64,000 nt of DNA from contig JACAAK010000004.1 of assembly GCA_025093985.1 (NCBI GenBank), positions 2,170,001 to 2,234,000 of the forward strand, in the 5' to 3' direction. The first letter of the stretch is position 1, and each line of letters begins with the position of its first letter. Under the pieces are notes generated by a model, which worked only from the letters and a program-made list of their open reading frames with translations, did not search any database and was not told the origin of the DNA. Shown here in pieces: positions 1-10,552 of this stretch. A program made the position numbers and the translations under genes. Source of the stretch: Calvatia gigantea. Its lineage: Eukaryota; Basidiomycota; Agaricomycetes; Agaricales; Lycoperdaceae.

Positions 1-61
1 AGGGTGATTTCAACCCCCTAATTCAACATGGCAGCTCTGATGCAAAATCTTTTTCGCATAG

Positions 62-1276
62 GAATTCCTTCGATATTTTCAAGAACCCGAAGACGATTCA
101 CTTAAGCTAAAGAGGACAGTTTGCAAAAAGTGTGGTGCAGAAGGTGATCACAAAACTGCAGATTGTCGTGTACTCATCGTTCGTAACATATTCCTTTGCT
201 TGTCCTCACCCTCCCATCTAATATATGAAATATCACTCCCTCCCCTTTCCCCTTTCCTTGCGCCACTGCCTACCTTAACCGCGTGTCTGTGGTACAATCT
301 AAGTGCCTGACATGTGGTGCACGCGACGAACACGTCACCAGGTCCTGCCCTGTGAGCAAAGTGTGCTTTTCATGTGGTATGAAAGGTCATATCATGAGCG
401 TAGGTCTACCATACTTCCCAGACCAATTTATCACGTTTTAATACTTGTTGCTTGGTGTCTCTCAGAACTGTCCAAACCGCCATATGGCTCGGACAAGAGA
501 CCATGGCAACAACAGTCAATGCAACCGTTGCCGGTCTCACCTTCACGGGACAAACGTGAGTTTAAGAATTTACCCCCTTTTATTCAAATGGTCCCTTACA
601 CTCCACATCCCCGCCTTGTAGGAGTGTCCAACTTGGTGGAGGCTCTATCTATACGTGAGCGAGGAACACCGAAGTCGTATATTGACTGAGCGGCGGTCTA
701 AACGTGACTTGGGATTTGGTAAAGGCGGAGAAGGCTACATTGCCGAAGATGTATGGTGTTATAATTGTGGAGAAGCTGGTCATTGGGGAGACGTACGTCT
801 CAAGCCTCAAATAAACTATCAGATCTCACTGAACCACACCCCCAGGACTGTCAGGGTCCAACAAGATACGACAAGCCAGCTGAACCATCTGCATTTGGTC
901 TTTCCAACGCGTCCACTGGTCCATTCCATGACCATGATGAGTCGAATGCGCCCGCGCAACTCGAACGGCGCCTACGGGATTGGGAGCGTGAAGATCAGGA
1001 TTGGAGTAAACGCGCGCCAGACAACGTGGGGAGGCAAGGGAAGAGGAGGATGATGGAAAAGATGAAGAAGCATGCCCAGAGACTTGAAGAGGGTAGTGAC
1101 TCGGAGGATTGGTTCGTGCGTAGCAGACACGTCGGGGGTCACAGTGGGGGTAACCACGGTCCCTCGAACCCGAGGGAGGAGAGGGAGAGGGACCGACAAA
1201 GGAGCCGAGATCGCGAAAGGCGAAGAGATATGGACTGGGGAAGAGGCTCCGGAAAAAGGTACAGGGATAGAGGTAG

Positions 1277-1309
<33 letters not shown>

Positions 1310-1796
1310 TAGGGATAGGGATAGGGATAAGGACAGGAGGAGGGAGAGGGACGCAGAGAGGGACGGAGAACGAGAGAGAGACAGGGAACGAGGTTGGAGA
1401 CGGGAAAGAGAGAGAGAACGGGAGGAAGAACGACGACAAGAGGGAATCAGGGACCAAGACCGTGTTCGAAATCACAACCAAGACACAAATAGTAAGGGGG
1501 GAAGCGGCAAAGTCAAGATCAGTAGTTCGAAAACCATCGGCGAGGGTCGCAAGTTCTTACTTCTCCCCAGCCTACCCGCTCGCCCACCGTCGCCATCACG
1601 CCCATCCTTACTGAATCGAATAAGCGACGCACGTGTTGGTGACACCCCTCCTTCAAGAAATGGTTTCAATGGCGGTGCGTCTCTTTCAATCAAAGGTGCA
1701 GGTCAAAAACAGGGCAGAGATGACAGCCGGGAAAATCATCGCCGGGGCAGAGATAATAACAGAGGACCTCAATACCGGGGAGGTTATGTTAGGTAG
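62..1796 (+). CDS. Zinc-knuckle (CCHC) protein, Air1/Air2-like, 5' partial
   Basis: Five exons keep one frame: 62-169, 304-399, 466-555, 622-792 and 846-1796. The first begins just after an intron acceptor, so the true start lies outside the window. Five CCHC knuckles are visible. The first (CKKCGAEGDHKTADC) and second (CLTCGARDEHVTRSC) have five residues before the histidine; the other three have the usual CX2CX4HX4C, ending with CYNCGEAGHWGDDC. A tail follows that is rich in Arg-Asp and Arg-Glu pairs (from about 1160 to 1460). Tandem knuckles at the N side match the Air proteins, which bind RNA in the nuclear TRAMP complex and help the exosome degrade aberrant RNA. The RD/RE tail resembles those of splicing-related proteins, so another knuckle RNA-binding protein is possible. 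Stop is TAG at 1794. Confidence 0.8.
1279..1336 (+). repeat. Coding GGGACA/GGGATA hexamer repeat
   Basis: About nine copies of a six-base unit, first GGGACA then GGGATA, encode alternating Arg-Asp in the zinc-knuckle protein. The length is a multiple of three throughout, so changes in copy number would leave the frame intact. The change from ACA to ATA units along the tract suggests growth by slippage with later homogenisation. Confidence 0.8.
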
Positions 1797-1953
1797 TAAC
1801 TCACTTTTGGCCCTTTGCATTTCTGTGTTATGAGTTTGCGCACTGGTGTGCGTCTGTATTAAATACACGAGTAGGACCCTGTTAGTTAGGCGCGCGAGTA
1901 GTTGTAGTTGACTGACTTGACCTTAACATCATACCACCACCCTATCCATCCAA

Positions 1954-2942
1954 ATGCTTGGCTCATTCGTTACGAACTCTTTGGACTTTACCAATTCCAA
2001 TTCGAAAGCGAGTAAAGGAACCAACACTCGCCTCCCTGCGGCAAGCACGAATACCAGAGTCGAGCCCCCATCCAGCGACCTCGGAGCACAGCCAATCGTT
2101 GCACGGACTACGCTTTTATTGGAGTATGCCTCTCTAAGGCACCGGAACCACTCGCCTCTAGGGGTGTATGTCGTGCCCTCACCGGATAGCCTGTTCGTGT
2201 GGGATGCGGCCTTGTTCGTTCATCAAGGTACGGGTGTAGCGGAATAGCAGCGCCGTCTGTTGGCAGCTTAAGCTCTATTCCCTCCTTATTGCACCAGGAT
2301 ACTACGCAGGGGCCATCCTACGCTTCCGTTTGACATTCCCCAACGACTATCCGGACAGGATTCCAACGGTCCAATTCGTCACAGATATATTTCATCCGTT
2401 GATTGATCAGAAAGGATATTTTAACCTTGGCGCCCACATCCGCGCATGGAAGTCAGTGCCGTGATCTCATCTACTCCCCTTTCTCTTCCTGACTTTCGTT
2501 GGGGGATGTGCAGGCCCAAAGAGCATCATGTTTATGATATTCTTTACCATGTCAAGGCTGCATTCAAGAAATACAGGCTGGATAAATACAAGGAAGTAGA
2601 CGCATGGAATAAGGAGGCATACAGGTATGTTGTATTGCATATGTGGGAGTGATAATTCTAACTTTGCCATAGACTGTACGTACCATGTTCATCGGCTTTA
2701 GTGTCCTCAGGTCTTATCATCTGACCAGATATCATGAGTCAAAATCATCGTTCTCTGCCCTCGCCGCTCAATCTTCCCAACTCACACGGTCAGAGTCCGC
2801 CCTATATGATAAAGACCACCCTTCGCTTATGGGGCAGCCTGTTGGAGGTTTCACCTTTCAAAAGCTGTCTCCGGACAAACTACGTGAATACCGACAAAAG
2901 CTTGGGCTACGGGAATGGGCTGATGAGCCAGATGAATCGTAA
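1954..2942 (+). CDS. Inactive E2 / UEV domain protein, AKTIP (FTS)-like
   Basis: The start ATG at 1954 opens a variable leader, then a ubiquitin-conjugating fold: an ARTTLLLEYASLRHR helix, a beta meander (YYAGAILRFRLTFPNDYP) and the E2 'FHP' turn. Introns begin near 2226, 2451 and 2624. In an active E2 the turn reads HPN and a catalytic Cys follows; here it reads FHPLIDQKGYFNLGAHIRAW, with neither the Asn nor any Cys. The protein should therefore bind partners without conjugating ubiquitin. The family with this pattern is AKTIP/FTS, part of the FTS-Hook-FHIP complex that links early endosomes to dynein. The tail after the fold (KLSPDKLREYRQKLGLREW) ends at TAA 2940. Family assignment is moderate; loss of the active-site Cys is read directly. 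Confidence 0.78.
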
Positions 2943-3092
2943 CATCGCCAGAAGTAAGAATACGGGTATCGCTATCACACATATATTACGCAGTATTAAG
3001 TCTTAATGATCACTGACATTATCACTAATTGCTGGCGGTAACGCATCGATGGTCTCCTCCACTTCAACGTTCTCATCCTAGTGTACACAAAT

Positions 3093-6000
3093 TTAAGTAT
3101 CATGTCTGCAGCCGAAGGATATTCGATCACGTACTTCGGTGAGCCTGTGAAAGTGCTTGGAGAGTTTCTCAATAACAAGGCTGTAAGGTAGGTGTTGGGT
3201 AAGCTTTCTAAGGTTAAATCAGTCTCGCCACGTTGGATACTTTCTGACAAGACAAGGCGTACCGTCGAGGTTGCACGTTGAGCGAGTGGCGCGCGTCCAG
3301 GGTGGAATCCAAAACATTAGAAGAATGTGCTCCCTCACTCAGCGACAGACGTATCGAGTACTCCTTATCTGTCTTGCCCCGCCCGTGGTTTCTCTCGTAA
3401 AGTTCAAACGTGATATGAGACTATTTCTAGTGAGTATAAGGTCGTCAGGTGATGTTCCAACTTACCGCATAATCAAGCTCGGGAATACGCCGGTTGGCAA
3501 TTGGAAGTCCAGAGAGTAAAACAAGATTGACGAGAGTATGGATGTGGCTCTCCTTAGTAAAGTAAACCGTCAGTGAACTTCCGTCGTTATTGCGAGCGTT
3601 TTCAAGGTCCTGCACTACGTTTCGGAGAAGCGGAAGCGATGTCAAAATGCCAATCTCCTCCCTAATGAATGAAGGTTCGTGAATCCACCACACACGTAAA
3701 TGCTTTCCCACTCACTTTTCTTCTGGATCAATACCATATTCCTGTGGCGCGACAAGGTCAAAAAGTGCCTTGGCACGACTATAGAGTTCATGTATTTTGC
3801 GATCCTGGCCGGGATTAACGGGATTATTACGCCCGTTCTCATCAAAAATGGCGAAAAGGAAGGTGCGATGATGAAGTGCGCAATATTTGATGGTATCGTA
3901 TAATTCGGAAACCTAGAAAGAATGCTAAGCACACGCATAATTGTTGAAAAACAGATTCACAAACTCGGGATGGGTCGAACTTCTTTTGTTCTACATCACA
4001 AAAGTCTTCGAACAATTTTTCCCATCTCTCGCGGAAGAGGAAAGGCTCATCGCCGCAGCACCTAATCAAAAATATTGGAAATCGTCAGAAAGCAGGTTTT
4101 ATTTCGCTCACCAGCGCTCCTGGATTTTATCAACGTCGAGCCTCTCATAATTCCTCCGCATGATGTCTCGGAAAGAACTGAGGAGTTCAATAACTTCCTG
4201 CGAGAAATGAAAAACTGCTACAGATCGGAGAGGCGAGAGCGTGCCTTGACGACCTCCACCGGTTCTTTCTTCATGCTCTTTGGCCATGTTAAATCGGGCC
4301 TCTTCTCTGGTTCTCCTGGCCTAAGCAATATCTTCAGCCGCTTTTTTACGTCATCCATAAGGTCCTTTGCTGCGTTGGAGTCATCCAACAAATCTTTTCG
4401 GACTATGAGCTTGAGCGGCTGTTGATCAGGTTGTTGAGGGAAATTCTTGTTCATGAAGCCATTATTGCCATCCATTGACATTCGCGATCCATGGGTTGTT
4501 GATGATGGTGCTGTATAACTCGGATGCTTGGGATCAAGAAGGGAAGCGGCGAAGATCTCTGCAGAAGCAATGACACGACGTTCCGAAGAAGTAAAGATCT
4601 CCAGAATAGAGTTAGCATATAACGACATGGCCAAGTTCGTAGCATACTTTGACGTTTTGAAGTACTTCTTTATCTGGTTGACAAGCGGAGGTGAGGCCAC
4701 CACAAAAAGGGCGGTGGTTACAGGACGTACTCATTATCGAAATATCCTTCTTCAAGTTTTCGCCTAAGTCACGCGATTGGTATTTCGCTGAGTGTGTAAA
4801 CTAGGTGACCGTAGTAAGCACGAGGCTCAAAACGCGACAAAGGACCGACACACCTCTCCTCCCCATTTGAAGACCAAAGTGAGTTTTGTGAGTTTCCTGA
4901 CTTGCTTCGCCTGCTTCTTCGAGTATACCGGTTTTAACTGGGCCTTCGTTCCCGGAAGGTCAATCTTGCTGGACAGGGCATTACTAAGTTGCGCGAGCTT
5001 GTTCAATTCCTCCCCATCTGCGCCAAGGCTCCGAGCCTCCTCGATGGCTGTGGCTATCAAACTTAGTTGTTCTTTCTCTCGGAGGATGATTTCCTCGGTC
5101 TCGCCGTTAAGCAGCGTAACAAAAGGTTGTGTCCATGGCTCCCCAATAGGGAAGTTAAATTTCAGTTTTTGCTATCGCCAATTCCGTCAGGTCGGTGTTA
5201 ATCTCAAACTGAAAACTTACTTTCGGTGTGCGATCTGCGTGCCGGAAGACGGTCACATTGGCTTTAAGTATCCACATAGACGTCCCCTGACTGGCCTCAT
5301 CCGGGCCAGATAGAGGACGGCCTGTGGAGGTAGGAAGCCGCATGCAAAAAGCGGCGAGTATATCGGCAGCCTTATCTACAACTAACAGTCAAGTAAAATA
5401 AGCAAGATAATTGGACCACACACCGTAATACGTCTCATTGCCCTTGACGAAACTCCAGCCGTTCACGTCAATGACCTGGCTTCTACTACCATTGTCGCAC
5501 CGCAGCATATCGAAACCACAAACGTGTTGGCCGAAGCCTTCACAGATTTTATCTGCCCACGACTTCTCCTCCTCCGTCAACCGCGTTATGAACCTAATCC
5601 GACGCCGTCAAGGGGCGAAGAACAAGTTATTACAGCTTGCGTTCTCGCCTTATCTCCTTTCCTTCGGTATTTCGCCGTACGACACCATCTACCACAGGCG
5701 ACTTGCGCGTCTCTGCAAGGGTGTATTCCTTCCCAACTGTGTAGACTTTGATGTCTTCCGAATTATCCACATCGATGAATTCCTCATATATATATGAGCC
5801 ATCGGTTCGGGGATGATTGAGATTGGGGTCAAGTTCACTGGATTTATTGCCGACCTGGGTGGACGCTTAGTTTTCGGGAACGGTCGTTGTTAAAATGACG
5901 GTTACACATACCTTTCTGAAGAGACGGCGCCCACCGCCGCCCCGGAAATAGATATAGACATTGTGATCCTCGCCGCTGACAGGTTTTTCTACGAATGGTT

Positions 6001-6773
6001 TTTCCATCACCACACCATCGACGATAATGGCGTTTCCGTCTTCTCGTAGTGTAACTTCAGGTGTCACTTGAAATCCACCCAGCGTAATTCCAAGCTTATC
6101 TTTCATGTGTTCAACAAGATCATTCTCGACTTTTGGCCCACCATCGCGTGACACTTCGATTCGCCTCGGAGTGGGAACTTGTAGATGATCGAGCACTTTG
6201 CCTACTAGCCGTCGATCCCAAAGCAGTGCTTGAGGGGGTAGGTCGTTGATACAGGAAGGATCCCTAAGCTTCACATAGGAAATGGCTTTGTCGAGTGGGA
6301 AGTCTGTTGAAAAGAAAGAGATCAAGACGTCACATCTTGGCCAGTTCTCGACGTCTAAGCGTGTCAAATGACTGGTTGTGTTAGATCAATCCTTGGACGC
6401 ACCTTCGTCTAAAATGACCTTGTCACCAAAGACTCTAACTTCGATCGCCCCCCTTCCCCGTTCAACTAAGCGTGTCAATATTTCCCGCATTGCCTTGCTC
6501 CTCGCTTTTATATCCATGGCACAGACACCTAGGATGACTTTCTTTGTCGTCACAGCATGTCTACCAGAAGCGCTCGGTTATTATAGGGGCGAGTGGAACG
6601 GGAAAGAGATCATACCTGTTCTCTTTGTAAGGGTCAATGGTTGAAGTTAGATCCGAATACGAGCTTGTAGACGAAGGTGATGAGGATCGGGTCAGTATTG
6701 AACTCGACCATTGAGCCCTGTCGGGTGAGCCAAAAAAGGATGACCTTCGCGTCTGACGATCTCGTGTGTACAT
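3093..6773 (-). CDS. VIP1: Inositol hexakisphosphate/diphosphoinositol-pentakisphosphate kinase (PPIP5K)
   Basis: The protein reads from the ATG at 6773 through many short exons to TAA at 3093-3095. After a Ser-rich leader comes [18 protein letters not shown], the start of the ATP-grasp kinase domain. Further landmarks are [40 protein letters not shown] and [18 protein letters not shown]. The second half is a histidine-acid-phosphatase domain with the RHADRTPK motif near 5250. VIP1/Asp1 kinases make inositol pyrophosphates (1-InsP7) and the phosphatase half removes them; in fission yeast this controls polarity, microtubules and phosphate signalling. The C-terminus needs one more intron: the frame with [13 protein letters not shown] is spliced from about 3247 to an acceptor near 3178 and ends in [10 protein letters not shown]. 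It is divergent from the ligase gene. Symbol follows the yeast name. Confidence 0.93.
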
Positions 6774-7351
6774 ATACGGCCGCGTGGTGCTAAGCCGTCG
6801 TCGTCAAAGTCGAAGGGTAGTGTTGGTATTTTGATTCCCGACTGTGTATGGGTTGTTGTACTGTTGTTATAGGCGCCGAGTCTTATCTTAAATTTGGTTC
6901 ATTCCATCCCGAAGACGATGTTCACACGCAGTCAGTAGCGATCAGATGGACAGCCGAAAAAGGCAAAAAGTTAAGCTCAAGGCTTAAGCGAATAACAGAA
7001 CCCGCACGCGGCGGGCGATGGGCTCTGGTCCCTGCAGTGTTTTCAGGCAGATTACTAGTCGTTGGGTCAGTCGGAATAGCAACATCCCTTGACCACAACG
7101 GTTAAAACAGCCATTAAACTCGCCGATCCAAGGTCGCCGGGATTTGTAATAAAACAATGGTTCAGCGGAATGCCCGTTGAGCCCATCCCAACCCCTACTT
7201 CCGCTGAAGGTTCTGGCTTTTTTGGCACGGTCGTGTATCATGCATTATTCATCACTTAAACCAACAAGATGAGAGCTACAAAGGTCAGTTCTGGCCCTGA
7301 ACGCGACCCAGTCATTCTCAGAACGTTCTCCACTCAGGAACTACTCTGCCA
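6774..7351. other. Intergenic, divergent promoter region
   Basis: This 0.58 kb lies between the start of VIP1 (minus) and the ligase gene (plus). Short open frames on both strands lack recognisable protein character. I see no RNA gene or repeat. The 5' exons of the ligase may begin inside 7.27-7.35 kb. Confidence 0.5.
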
Positions 7352-10290
7352 ATGACAACGACGGTGCAAGTCGAACATTTGAATTTTGAGGTAATCAAGG
7401 CATGTGACGACTAACCGGAGCGTTGAAATTCTTTCGTGGTTTGGGATTTTCTGGCCATGACTGTCTCAACTAATCTCTGAAGTATCAACTGATCCAGCTC
7501 CCACAGTATCTCCACATATAGAGCTAGAGTTGGACACCGTCGTGGCATCTCTTCATTCCTTCTCCCGGAACCCTGATGTCTAACTGGAAGCCCAAAAGAA
7601 CTGTAGCTGAAGGCATGTCGTTGACACTTTTCTTCGCCTGATCTGGCTCCTGACTTTCCTCAGCCAATGCGCTTCTGTGCGCACCTGGCACACCCCACGA
7701 ACTAGAAACACGGCTTATTGATGGTCGCTTGCAGCGCGTGTACAAGAATTTGTGGCCTTCTTTGCGCGTTTTCTGGCTCCAAGCTGCCAAAGATCACTCA
7801 GACGCAGAATACATTGTCTATGAGAACCAGAGATTTACCTTTCGCCAAGTCTTCGAGCGCTCTACACGGGCTGCTGCTGTGTATCGAGATGTGTACGGTA
7901 TTCGAAAGGGTACGTGGCAGGTTCATCGGTCGTATGCTATTTCTGAGTCGCTCCCATCCAGGTGATCGAGTTGGTATTTGTTCGCGCAATTATCCTGAGT
8001 TCTTAGTCGCTTTTTGGGCCTGTCGTATGTGTTGCCATTCTTATGGGAGGAAGTTTGCCCATTCATTTGTTTCTCAAGATCTCATTGGTGCTGTATCCGT
8101 CCTGGCAAACGCGTTAGTTTGGTATATTCTTTTGGGAAATGCTGTCTTCAACCTTAGAACAGATGGTCGCCTCTTGATGTGTTGCATCACTGTCTCGCAC
8201 ATACCCAATGTAAACTTATCGTGGTGGATCCCGAGCGTGCTGACCGTCTGGAGCCTGTTGCCCAAAAACTCGCCGCAGATGCAGGAACAACAGGTTTCTT
8301 AGTCCTGGAAGCAAACGAGGGCAAGGGGAAATGGAGCGGTATGCAGTCATGGGAAGAGGTCTTGAAAGCTTACAAAGGCGATCCCCAAAACATCCTGACT
8401 ACCGATCCCGGAATTACTTTTGAGGATAATGCGACTATCTTGTTCACATCGGGTGCGTTAGAGGCAAAGCCGACGGTATTTCTCGTTACCGGCTTCTCAT
8501 TCCCATGCATCAATAGGCACAACCGGCTTACCCAAAGGCGTTCTCAGCACTCAGCGTCAATGGCTTACAAACATCCTCAATGTGTGTATTTCTTTTGCTT
8601 AGGGGACGGACCGGCTGTATTCTGGCGACAATCCAGGTCTCAGTGGGTTCTCGTCGTGCCGCACTTCGTCGTGGAGAGGATCTTCCTGTACCAGTTCCTG
8701 GACCGCAGAAAAGTGTTTTGGTTTCAGTGCCGCTATTCCATGTCACGGGTAGTACCGGTTTGTCTGTAGGAAACCCCATCTAATTCGACAGTGTAGGGGT
8801 CCTGATACAAGTTTAGATGATGGCCACCATGGGAGGCGTTAAAATTGTTCTGATGCGAAAGTGGGACATCCAGGAAGGTGAGTTGTGGTGTCCCCGGTTT
8901 ACGTTCACTGATCACGTTTCCAGCTACAAGGTACTTACTAATCTGTTGGCTTCATCGAGACTTCCACCTACAAAATTTGGGCTAGGTTGATCAAAAGGGA
9001 GAATATTACGATCGCGGGAGGGTGCGTCCTTTCTCGGATTTTTTGTGCCTGAAACGCCGATGATCCGTTCAGAGTACCATCCATGGTTTCTGACCTTACC
9101 GAGGGTTCACTTTCTGGTCATCCTCTTGAGGCTCTTATGTTCGGCGGTGCGCCGGCCCATGACAGTTTGTCTGGACGGGCTGCTAAAGCTTTTCCTGGTG
9201 CTGTCATGTACGTATTGTTTGGTGCATAGTTATACAGTGCCCTTACCATTGGGGTAGGAGCCAAGGATATGGTTTGACAGAGACGAATAGCGTGGCAGTT
9301 AGCATTGGTGAGCTGGCACCGGATCTGGGGCTTTATTGCGGGATTCTAACAGTCGTTTAAGCGGGCGAAGATTATGTTGCTCGGCCAGGAACTTGGTTTG
9401 TTTCCGAATTACCTTATAATTGCCTCTAGGCCTGACGTTTTATAGTGGTTTGGCCACACCCGTAAACGATGTCATTATCATGAACGGTGATAAGCAGGCG
9501 CCTCCTGGCAAGATTGGTGAGGTTTGGCTACGCGGCCCTAATGTTATGAAGTGCTACTGGGGCGACGAAGGCAAGTGATTTTTCAACGCAAGAATATCAA
9601 ATTTTTGTTGAAGTTGTCTTCCAGCTGCCACGGACAAGGCTGTGACCAAGGACGGTTGGTTGAAGTCAGGGGATTTGGGTGTGTTGGATGAGGATGGCTT
9701 CCTGTACATCCGTGATAGAAGTGAGTGTGGTTGCCCTACAACCGCTCTCTGTGTCATAACATGCCCTCAGTCAAGGACATCATTATCCGTGGTGGCGAGA
9801 ATATTGTGAGTTGACTTCCAAGGTCATGGATAGGATGCTCAGTGCCGGTAAAGGACTCGGTGTCGGTTGAGAATGCGCTCTATGCTGATCCCCACGTGGC
9901 TGAAGTTGCTGCTGTTGGTGTCCCCGACATTCGGTTAGGAGAGCAAGTGGCTGCTGTCATATCAGTACGACCAGAATATCGGGCACAAGTGACGGAAGAA
10001 GGTTTGGTTGCACTGGCACGGAAAAGGTTCGTACCTTACACCGTTGTCGTGGCTTCGTGCTCTGACTGACGTGTTTGTACTTCTAGGTTACCCAAGCATG
10101 CCGTGCCGGTGATGGTAGTCATTCGAGACCAACCATTCGGTATGAGTTTTCATGCTCTTTAGAAACACCCATATCCCAACCCGCCTTGTTAGAACAAACT
10201 GCGTCTGGGAAAGTTCTGAAATCCGAATTGCGCAAACTTGCGCGCGCAGAATGGGAGAAGCGCCAGGTTGTGATTTCTCCCAAGATGTAA
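7352..10290 (+). CDS. AMP-forming acyl-CoA synthetase / 4CL-like ligase
   Basis: About 14 small exons give a complete ANL-superfamily enzyme. It activates a carboxylic acid as an acyl-adenylate and passes it to CoA. In order I read the P-loop [11 protein letters not shown] (split by an intron near 8450), [49 protein letters not shown] with [12 protein letters not shown] (hinge), and [14 protein letters not shown] with the C-domain catalytic Lys. It ends at TAA 10288 with SPKM, which is not a standard peroxisomal PTS1. One intron, 9571-9624, has a GC donor (GCAAGT), and one exon is only 7 nt (8924-8930). The substrate cannot be told. The start is uncertain: ATG 7352 is the best early candidate, but I could not connect it in phase to the first sure exon, which begins with [18 protein letters not shown] near 7665. 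Confidence 0.88.
8924..8930 (+). other. 7-nt microexon of the acyl-CoA ligase
   Basis: The bases CTACAAG sit between an AG acceptor (8922-8923) and a GT donor (8931). Including them gives the in-frame join [18 protein letters not shown]. Skipping them breaks the frame. Confidence 0.75.
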
Positions 10291-10552
10291 CTCACTGGTT
10301 GAGTCAGGAATATCTGCCGATACCGTAATGAAGATTGCGTATGTATACAGTGATTTATTGAATATACCGGATGGAACCGTTTCTTCTCATTTACGAAGGG
10401 TCAGTTCCTAAGTTACCCCTGCGCCACTTTCACCGGCACGTGATCACAACTTTCTCGCGTTCATCATTCAGGCAGTCTCTGTTGGTGCTCTATCAGCGCC
10501 GTCTTCGTCGCTGCATTGGTAAATTCCCTCCGATCCCTTCCTATGACCTGCT

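Noticed and set aside
1279..1336. GGGATA/GGGACA repeats that resemble telomere-like hexamers
   Set aside because: They are in frame inside the zinc-knuckle protein and encode Arg-Asp; the unit is not TTAGGG and the place is internal.
972..1481. 169-codon minus-strand ORF rich in Pro, Val, Ser and Leu
   Set aside because: It is the complement of the RD/RE-coding tract; repetitive codons keep the other strand open.
3102..3192. Short plus-strand ORF starting [17 protein letters not shown]
   Set aside because: It lies opposite the last exon of VIP1, leads nowhere in frame, and stops after 29 codons.
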